Shown: positions 1 through 9,800 of the stretch, piece by piece
Numbering within the stretch: position 1 is the first letter of the stretch
How the letters are laid out: each line of letters opens with the position of its first letter
From: Datnioides undecimradiatus
Taxonomy: Eukaryota > Chordata > Actinopteri > Lobotiformes > Datnioididae
DNA length: 64,000 nucleotides
Reading direction: 5' to 3'
Assembly (NCBI GenBank): GCA_008933995.1
Contig: WARS01002753.1
Location: 620,001 to 684,000, forward strand
The notes under the pieces: model-generated
Told to the model about the DNA's origin: nothing
The model's database searches: none
The model's input: the letters and a program-made list of their open reading frames with translations, nothing else
Translations under genes and position numbers: made by a program

Positions 1-659
1 TAGGTGACCACTGTGTGGTTAAATGTGAAAACGTCACAGTTCAGTTGATGAATACATCTGACTTACCAACAATCATCAGGATACATCCTCTGGGGAGCAG
101 GAGTGTCTGTACCACATATCATTGGAGTGTAGTTTGCAATGATCTCGTTCTGCACATCAGCATCAGTGGTCCACACTGCAAGCGGTTAAAAACAGTCCTT
201 CATATAACAGAGAAGCTATTGATTCATTCACCAGGGCTGCTGTTTCCTTAAAAATAAGCAATTTTGACCAACCTTTACCCATTTTCTTAGGACATTTACA
301 TCCCTCCCACAGTATTGACTTGGAGGTTTTGTATGCGGTCACTCATATGTTAAACTGAGCTATACTGAGGTTAGACAGAGGTGAGGGTGTGTGTTTAGAG
401 CGCTGCTAAGCTGTTTGAGTCAGCAGTATGGGAGTAACCTACAGTAGCTGCCAACAGTGAGCTGAAGAGAGTCAACAGGTGGCCTGAGCTTTCCCCAATG
501 CATCCACAGTGACGTTAGCAACTATGCTGTATCTGCTTTTTTATGACAAAAGTTAACTTAAATTCATGGATTTTCCTGAAATGTTTTGAATAAGACAATA
601 AAAACTGATCAACTGAAATGAATATTTGATATTTAATGTACTTTTTCTATTCTCCACAG
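1..659 (+). other. trdn: trdn intron 1 or upstream sequence
   Basis: No coding sequence could be supported here. A short first coding exon of triadin (in human it encodes only a few residues) should lie upstream and end in phase 1. No ATG in this stretch is followed by an open phase-1 exon with a credible donor. The segment ends with a pyrimidine-rich tract and CAG acceptor at 657-659. Confidence 0.6.
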
Positions 660-878
660 CGAGGTCGTTGACCACCACCACCACCACCATGGTCATCGAC
701 CATAAGAATGGAGATGCTGGTTCACCATCTGTGCGGGGCTCCAAGAAGACTTTCACAGATGACCTCTACTCCACCTTCAGCTCCCCACTGGCTTGGATCT
801 TGGTTCTGGCTCTCATCATTACGTGGTCTTGTGTTTTTGTCATCATGTTTGATCTAATGGACTATAAGACTGTTTCCG
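660..878 (+). CDS. trdn: trdn coding exon 2: cytosolic N-terminus and transmembrane helix
   Basis: 219 bp, phase 1 at both ends. The acceptor is a pyrimidine tract plus CAG and the donor is G|GTAAGC. It encodes a Thr run, then VIDHKNGDAGSP, a basic stretch, FSSPLAW, and a hydrophobic segment (WILVLALIITW and CVFVIMF) that forms the single membrane span, then the conserved DYK. This matches the human exon order and boundary (DYKNFS in human, DYKTVS here). An extra Met sits inside the Thr/Val junction at 689-691 in a near-ideal Kozak context (CCACCATGG), so it could serve as a start for transcripts with another first exon. Confidence 0.95.
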
Positions 879-3800
879 GTAAGCATCTTGGTGCCTACAC
901 AGGAATATGTTTTTGGTTCTTTGTGACTGAAATTTGGAAATTTAAATAACAAAACTCCAAGATGGAGTTCATAAATATACATTTTCACACCGGTTAGAGC
1001 CAGTTCTGACTCAGCCAGCCAAGTTAGACAGATTGTGACTAAGTGTTAGCATGCCAGGCTCTGTTCTGGCACCAGAGAGCCAAATGTGGGCTGACTCTGG
1101 CTCACATGTGGCAGCTTGGCTGTTTAGATTTAGACTTTCGATGCATTTGGAGTGAGATTCAGCCCCAGTTAGCTGCACTCAAACCGGTTTTTGGGCTGTT
1201 TGGGTTGTTTTTGCTGCAAATACAGCTTTACAAGTTGATGTGACGAATCATTTATACTTGTTTAAAGGATAATGAAACTAAAAATGAAACTAAAAAGTCA
1301 CCACAAAGGGAGATAGGGTTGTATATATTGTTATTTATATTATTGTTTTAACATAAATTTAGTTTCTTTTCTTCATTTTAACTGTGATATTTTATCCTAA
1401 ATCTAATTTCAACAGGAAGTTGAACTGCAACAGTATTAAATGTACTAATTTCACTAGTTTGTGTGCATCTCTGTAAGTGTCACACAACTAAATCGCAAGC
1501 CCCCAGTTCCACTTCTCCTCCGACAAAACAACCAATGCCTCCAAAACATCATTAATTTGTGTCGTGTTCAACTCTCTACTCGATTATCTAACCCTAACAT
1601 GAGCATCTCCCTGTACTGTCTCTTCATTTCCTCACTTTCTACACTGGATTATCACTTTGAACCATAACAAAGTCATGCAAAAAAACAGAATAACCCATAA
1701 AAACCAAAACATTACAGTTGTTATATTCTTGAATACTTGCTAATCTAAATTTGAGAAAACATTCAAGTCTGAATTAATATGAACATCAACTTTTATTTGG
1801 TTCTGCACAACAATAATTAATACTGATGTTTCCTGACAGTGTGACAGGCATTAGCCTTTGTGTTTCATCTTCATCACCATCATCACACCATCATTCTTTG
1901 ATCTAACAGTAACTCTGCTCCTTTCCTCCCTCTCTCTTCTTCTTGCTGCACAGCTGTGCTAAAACTGTCTTTGCTTATTGAAGCTGTGTCTCTCATCCAA
2001 CCAGGTCGTCCACCTCCTGCCGTCAGGAAGGTTTTAAAGGATTCAGGGCGTAGAGGCAAGGCACCCTATCTGCTACTAACTCCTCGGACAAGCAGCTCTT
2101 TTCTAAACTCTAATTGATAAAAACCTACTAATTTCCTAACATTGACCGCTAATATTAGCTATCAATGTTAGAACCCAGTCTGCAGAGTACGGTTCAAACC
2201 TCTCTACATCTGCCAGGCTACTACATCCATGCTTGATATTGATAATAATAGTATTTTTTCATATATATTATCACAACTTTACAAGTAATTTGCAGTTTAG
2301 TTTGTGCTGAAGAGATATTTCTGCAGTTTTCTTTAGTGGGTTCACATTTTTATTATGTGTGCTGTGCGTGAAGCAAATAAGGTTTCAACCAGTGGAAAAA
2401 TAGAACATTTTTAATATTTTAAAGGTTCAATCTGTAAGAATGGTGGTTTGGTTTAAAACAAATAAAATCCAACAGGTGGCCAGTTCTTACATATGGAACC
2501 TTTAAAATGATTTCAGATGAGATTGAATTAGTGGTTTTCCTCTAGATTATGCTGCAAAAAATCAATCTCATGCGAAATCTCTGCTTCTTTTATTGCTGTA
2601 TTTTGCTGCTGTATTGTTTTCTTAAATGTTTATATTTATCTTTTTTGCCTTTTGTTATGCAAATCAGGTTGCATTCAGGGCTCAGGCAATGGTGAAATAT
2701 GCAAAACTGTTCTCTGTAGATAACAAAGTTTAGGTTAAGTAATGAAAAATGCACCGATTAGAGATAGCAAGATAGTGATAGAGATAGACCAGACAGAGAT
2801 ACCAGATATCAAGTAATGTCCAAATAAGGCAAAAAACAACAAATATTTGGCTTTTTAAACCTTTTTTCTAGTTATTGTTGTTGTTTCTGTGGGATTCAGG
2901 TTTGTTTCCAAATGAATGATACTTTAAAAGTGTTTTAACATTGGTCCTCCCTCATCAAACTGTCTTCAAGCATTAGGAAATGTCTCAGTCTGCTTTGATT
3001 CGCAGCAAAATTCCCATTGTCTAACTTAACTGTGTAGCTTAATATTCAAACATAAATGTGATGAGAACAATCAATATTCTGAAATATTTTAAAAACAAAT
3101 GGAAACACAATGAATAATACGTTGATGAAAGAGGATTTTTCAAAAGCTTTTTGTACAATGATACGTTACGTAAAGGCCTTTTGCAATGGTTAAACTGGAT
3201 GGTTGGTGATCACTGCTCGTCATACAATATTGTTTTATCCCTGAAATCCAGATTTCGGCTCCTGGTGCCCCATCACAGTTTAACCTTTCCGCTCTGGACT
3301 TTATGTTTACGAACATTTTTTCAGCGCATCCAACAAGAGAATTTGTCTGCACTGAGAAAATGTGAGAGTAAGAGTTCAGAAACTCTTATTACTGGAATTG
3401 GATGTTCGTCAGTGGAAAACAGCTTCATTCAAAAAATAAATGAGTTGCTAAATCACCTGGTGTGTTCATGTTCCTCTGCTCCAACAGGAGGCCTCAGCAA
3501 GATCGGCTCAGACCCCATGAAAGTGGTGAACGACGTCGTGGAGGAATCATCAAACGTGATCACCTTAGCTTTCAAGTTCGCTGCCAACCTGATCGCTCCT
3601 GAAGACGACGAAGGTACAGTCACGATGCAACAGCGACACAGAGCCTTGGATTGTTTGAACATAATAATGTGTTAAATACAAATTTGCATTGCTTGCTGAT
3701 TTTACGACTACTCCAATACATTTCAGATAAAAGCTTCTTTGCAAATTAAGATTTATGCGACCAAAAAAGATTACACACATAAGTATATTACCAGAAGAAA

Positions 3801-6800
3801 ATACATATGACAAATTTTAAAATAATGCATTGTTATAATTTTAACCACAGAAGAGTCTGAGCAAGTAATAATACTAATATAATAATTTAAAAAATGCGCT
3901 TTTCATGCAAGATTTGCAGTTTAATGTGCTTAATTGCAGCCGAAATAATGTCCAAAACTCAATTACTTTAATTAATTGTGTTTATTAATTATATATACAA
4001 AAATGTCTTTGTTTACAAATGTAAGAATTTGCTGTTTTTTCCTTCTAAATATCTTAATAATTTTCTTGTACTTCTGAGGTTTGGACTGTCAGTTGCACCA
4101 AAACAAAATCTATATTTTCAAAGGTTTTAAAAATTAAGCAATCGATTAGTCAGTAGTAGTAGTCAGTAGAAAAAATAATAACTAGTTAAAGTTTTGCATG
4201 AAATGAGCCAGAAACTCAACCATAATAATGATGTGAAGGACGTGTTCCTGATTACACTGACATACTTTTACTTGATTACTTTTTCAATGTAGGACTTTTA
4301 CTTATAAGACAGTGGTTTTTAGCAAAGTTTACTTTTTAAGTATCATAATAAGTAATCCATTACTTTGTTTACTCCTTTCTTTCTCCTCTTCTGTAGGAAA
4401 TCTATATGCAGTGAGAAAAAAAGGTTTGTATTGATGCTTTTTGATGTTTTTCCTGTTGCAACCATCTCTCTGCTGCATATAAACAGATGAAAGCTCGCTG
4501 CTGTGAATGTCTTGTTCAAGCTGCACTGCATTACACGTGCTGTTCTTTACGTCACTTTGCTTCACTCAGAAATATATTTGACACAGTTAAAGTCTGTTTT
4601 TATTGATAACTGTTGATGTTTTGATGCAAAACCTCAATGTTCAATACACATTACAGTTGCATTGTTTTGCTAAAAGCCCCCAGAAGTAGATGAAATGTGT
4701 GACTGGGGGACTGTAGCAACACAAACATGGATCTAGGTGACGACATTTGCCACAGCACTTGATTGTTATTACGATGAAAGTATCAAGCTGACTCCATCTA
4801 TGAACGATCTCAAAGATTCAAGATGGTTGGAGGTGGAGGAGGAGGAGGAGGAGGAAGTGGAGGTGAAGATTAAGAAAGCCAAAGGTATTTTGTGATCACT
4901 ACTTTTCCATGAACGTGTAGGTTAACTCGTAGATGGATGTAATGGATCCCTCCTTCCCCCTTTTAACAGTAGAGTAACCGTGGCAACAACAGTAAATAAG
5001 TATACTAGCATCAGGTATGTGTTGTGTCTGTCTCCGCTTCCCTGTTAACTTGTGTGTTTGTTGCTAACTTCCTGTGATAACTGCTTCCAATAAGCTGTTA
5101 AACTCCTGCGAACACTAACAATGCACATTATGTGTACTGGCATCCAAGCACTAACAAGCTTGATCCAGTTGAATCTGTAGATTTTTGTGTTGCTTTGTGG
5201 CTGATTTCTGTTATTCTCTCCATGTTGCAGGTGAATTCCTACCATCCCGAAGTAAAGGTCTGTACCTCTTTGTTAGCACGGTCACCACATTCTCGCTGCC
5301 ATCACAGACGAACTCTTTGTTTGAACGCATTTGAGACCCATTTGGTGTCATTTGTCGTCGACATGCAGGACGGTCATGACAGACAACATGAGAGCTTGGT
5401 TAAGTTAAAGCACCAAAACAGTCTGTCAACGGCAAACAAGCTGCAAATGCAGAAAAAGATGCAAACTCAAAACCAAACTAAACCCTTAAAAACCTGAATG
5501 CATAACAAAGCTGCTGCGTGCATCTTGTGCAGATGTTAGTTTTCCTGGTGTCCAGGGGCAGCACAAGGTGGAACAGCTTGATTTTTGACCCGAGAGAGTG
5601 AGAGAGAGGACGAATTAGTGGATTTTCATATGCGCTTTTGAATCAGCGCAGTATCTGAAGGTGCAGCAGTTTAATGGACATGGTAGTTGAAAGAGGCGAT
5701 TAGCTCTATGATTAAATGGAGATTAGCATCCATCTTTGTTTTTTATTTATTTAGTTTGATTTGTTTTATTGATATTCACCAAAAACACTGATAAAGAGAT
5801 AATTAGATTAACTTTCATATGTTTTTTTTTTGCAGTCATAGGGATGCAAGCAAAGACGAAACCGCCAGCAATCGAAGTCGTGGAGGAGGAAGAAGAGGTG
5901 GGAGAGGAGGAGGGAGACCAAGTGGAGGCTGCTGGGGAGGAGGAAGAGGAGGAAGAAGAGGAGGAAGAACTAGAGGAGGGAGAGGAGTATTACGAGGAGG
6001 AGGAAGAGGAGTATTACGAGGAGGAGGAAGAGGAGTATTACGAGGATGAAGAAGAATATTATGAGGAGGAGGAAGAAGAATATGAGGAGGAGGAGGGAGA
6101 AGAAGCTGTGGAGGAGGAAGAGGAGGAGGACGAGGTGGAAGAGGAGGCAGAAGCTGTGGAGGAAGAGGAGGATGAAGAGGGAAAGGCTGATGAAGAAGAG
6201 GAGGAAGAGGAGGAGGGAGAAGAAGAGGAAGAAGGAGCTGAAGTAGCTGCTCAAGAAGAGGAGGAGGAGGAGGAGGGGGAAGAGGAGGAGGAGCAAGAGG
6301 AAGAGGAGGTAGCTGCTGAGGTGGAGCAGGAGGATGAGGATGAAGAGGAGGAAGATGAGAAGGAGACTGAAGCAGCTGCGCCTGAGATCGATGAAGATGA
6401 AACAGAGAAAGAAGCAGCAGGAGAAGAAGAGGCCGATGAAGCTGACGATGATGAGGAAGAGGAAGAGGAGGAGAAGGCAGATGCTGCTGAGGAAGATGAT
6501 GAGGAGGAGGAGGAGGAAGAAGAGGAAGTTTCTCCCAAACCCATCTCCACTTCTGAGGATGAAGAGTCGGCTGTGTCTACCGATTCTGAGTCTGATGTCC
6601 CCGTTGGCGTCAAAGACAGCGACGAAGATGTTGCTCTGCCTGATGAAGATGACGAAAAAGATGAAGATGACACCAGCGACGAGGCGTTCACTGACACCTC
6701 AGACATCAGTGAATCTGCCCTTCTATCCAGTGAGGAAGAGGGGGAGCAGGATGATGATGAAGATGACGATGAAGATGACAGATTAGCAGAAGGTGTTGTG

Positions 6801-9800
6801 ACATCTGATAGCGATGATATCATTGCAGAGGACAGCGCCGATGACCTGGAGCTTGACCTTCCTCCTGTTCCTGCTGTCAGCGAGGATGATGAAGATGAAG
6901 ACCATAAACTCCCTGAAGAGGAAGATCTTCCTCCTCTGCCTGTTGATGATGATGAAGATGAACACCTGGAGGAAGACGTCAAAGTGGTTAAAGACACTGA
7001 TGAAGATGATGATGATGATGATCTGGACCAGTTGGACGAAGACATCTCCATTGCCTCCTCTGAGCACTTTGCAGATGATGAAGATGACGAGGAAGACGAC
7101 TCTGACCTTGACAAAGATGTCCACGTTGACTTCGATGATGTTGAAGATGATCATGACAAACCTGATGATGTCACTGAAGAGGACATCTATGACGATGATG
7201 ATAAAGAGGAAGAGGAAGAGCAGGAGGACGTTCCTCCTTCTGAGCAGACAGACAGTGGAGTCTTAGGAGACGATGATGATGATGAAGATGAGGAGGAGGA
7301 GGAGGAGATGAGAACAGACGAGGAATCTGTTGGGGAGACTCCGCCGAGTGACGACGCCTCCTATGACACGACTGATGAAGATGACAATGAGGACGATGAC
7401 GATATCGACACCAGCTCGCTCGAGTTCACCTTCGATCAGGAAGATGAGAAAGAGGTCGCTGAGACGTTTGTCAACGCCAAAAAAGACGAAGAAGAAACCA
7501 CATCAGAGGCTTTAACAACTGAGGATGAAGAAGATGAAGAAGATGATGAAGATAAGGAAGATGATGATGATGATGTGGATGATGTCATACTTGCAGGTAG
7601 AGTCCAGTAGTATTGATTATTATTACAATAAAGAGGAAATGATTGTTTCTGATTGGCTGGCAGCCATCCATTCAAATTAACTTCATTGGCAACAAACATT
7701 AATTGAAAAATGTTAAAAAATTACACCTTTTTAAATCAGAATTATATTAATTTAAACAACATACTAAAGCAGTAATACACAGTAAAATAATGTAAAGGTA
7801 AATGTGGATTAGTTTTGAGGGTTTTTTTCTACATATTTTTATTTTTATACTTTAAAAGGTTTTTTTTAAAAAACATAAGGGTACACAAAATTGAAAAATT
7901 TGTTTAAAAAAACTACAATAATAATTATGAAAAAGTAGTAAAGCATGAATTACTTACAATTAAATAAAATTGTTTTTTATCATAAATCTGAATTTTTAGA
8001 CATTATTGCATTTTATTCATATATATTTCATTTATTCATTAAATTGTTTTTATTTTAATGTGATTATTTCTTTTTTTTCAGTTTGTAATTGGCTGGCAGC
8101 CTTTCATTCAAATTAACTTTATTGATAAACAGAAACTGTTTTAATTAAATTATATGAATATTAATAACATATATTAAAGCAGTAATACAATGTAAATGTG
8201 GATTAATTTGGTGTTTTTATTCTAATTTTAGTTTTTTTTTAAACAAAAGCACTAAAAATGAATTTAAAACTATTACAACTATTATAAAATAAAACACACA
8301 CTGATGAAATAATGTGTAAAATAAAACAAAATAATAAAAGATAAAATACTTTATCCAGATAACTCATAATTTTTAGACATATTTATACATTTTATTTCAT
8401 ATATATTTCATTTATTCATGGAATTTCACTCTCTTTATTCATTTTTGTTTTGATTTTAACATGATTTTGCCTCCACAAACTTTCCAACTCACAAATTATG
8501 ATAATACATAGATAAAGTAATGATTTCTGTGCAGCTACAGTGTGTGGTTATACTTGTCTGTTTCAGCTGCCACTGCAGCTGCTTTCACCGTCCAGGAGGT
8601 GGCAGCAGCGCCTGAAGGAGACACAGATGAGGAGGAGGACGATGTCAAACAGGCTGCTGATGAGGACGAATCTGAGGAGGCTGAAGCTGGTGAGAGTCAA
8701 ACAGACGTCAACTTACACACTGTTAATTAAAACAAGCTTATCAGAACTAATTTAAAACGTCTTTAAACTGCTTCTTTAGTTGTAAAACTGTTGAAATTTA
8801 AAGGCAGGGAGGTCATACAGTATAGAAACATGATGAGCTTCATGACTGAACAGCTGCAAAACAACTGCTAAAAACCAAAATAGACAGGGGAAATTCACGT
8901 ATATATACACAGAATTCAGGCAAATCCAATCTAATGTGTCAGTATCAGTTTCACATTTAAACTCAGTCTGCCAGCTGCAGTTCATTGCAGCTCACAGAAC
9001 AAAATAACTCCATAAAACTAATTTTGGTGCAAATAAATACATAAATACAATAATATATAAAACTGAACAGGTTATGATGAGCCCTTAATATTTAACATGT
9101 ATTTTTCATCATATTTACAATACATTGTCATTTTCCCCCTTATATTTGTGTAAAATAGACAAAAACTGTCCAACTTAATTTTCAGACTGATTTTTTAAAA
9201 AGACACATAAGTTCATCGTTGTGGCTGCGATGTTCTGTAATGTAGTGCAACTCAGCACTCTGTATCCTAAATATGTAAAAATGTTGAGAAATAAATAAAG
9301 TCAGGCTGTGATTTGCCGTCAAAAACTTTGCATTGCATTTAGGTTTCAGTGATTGGGATGACGAGGACTTCTGTTCTGGAGTCATTACTATTTGCTACTA
9401 TGGCGACTGATCACACATGAACACTGTTGGTCGGTTGAGTATCAGACTTTAAGGTAGACCCAATTTATGCACTTCCAAGACTGTTTAAAGACCCGAGCAT
9501 GCAGAAATATTCAAAAACACACATTTTTAGGGTGAGAAAAGAAGCAAAAGCAGAATTTAAAGCAAAAATAATGCATTTGTATTGTGTGCATGGCCCAAAA
9601 CAACATTAGATTAACATAAAATGGATGTGAGGATCAAAAAAAAAAAAATTATTTGTAAAATTGTGTTACTGCCTTTTCATTAAGCAACATTTCAGGTTTT
9701 ATTTATCAGATTACCCAATCAGGAAGCAGATATGCAAGTCAACCAGCTGGCTGACCTGCCAATTTAGGGTAATTTTGGGCATTAAGTGTAAGTCAACTGG

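Larger units (their letters stand above)
879..3487 (+). other. trdn: trdn intron 2
   Basis: A 2.6-kb intron, AT-rich and mostly featureless. It contains a short inverted-repeat element at 2418-2506 and one open, phase-compatible but unproven exon-like segment at 1954-2004 (listed separately). Confidence 0.75.

Noticed and set aside
4801-4884. Alternative starts for trdn exon 5 at later AG dinucleotides
   Set aside because: The AGs at 4822 and 4832 would enter in phase 2 or 0, which does not fit the phase-1 donor of exon 4.
5132-5497. 121-residue + strand frame
   Set aside because: It overlaps trdn exon 6 in a different context, has no signal of its own, and its composition looks random.
5819-6246. 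Gly/Arg-rich (RGG-like) and Arg/Lys-rich frames on the + strand
   Set aside because: They are shifted readings of the same GAG/GAA repeat. Only the acidic frame has matching splice sites and spans the full exon.
6251-7114. 287-residue serine-rich frame on the minus strand
   Set aside because: It is the complement of the GAG/GAT codons of the acidic trdn exon; it has no splice or promoter context.
9182-9400. Possible acidic trdn exon reading DWDDEDF near 9353
   Set aside because: After the AG at about 9348 the triadin phase gives a different, non-acidic reading and no donor follows in frame.
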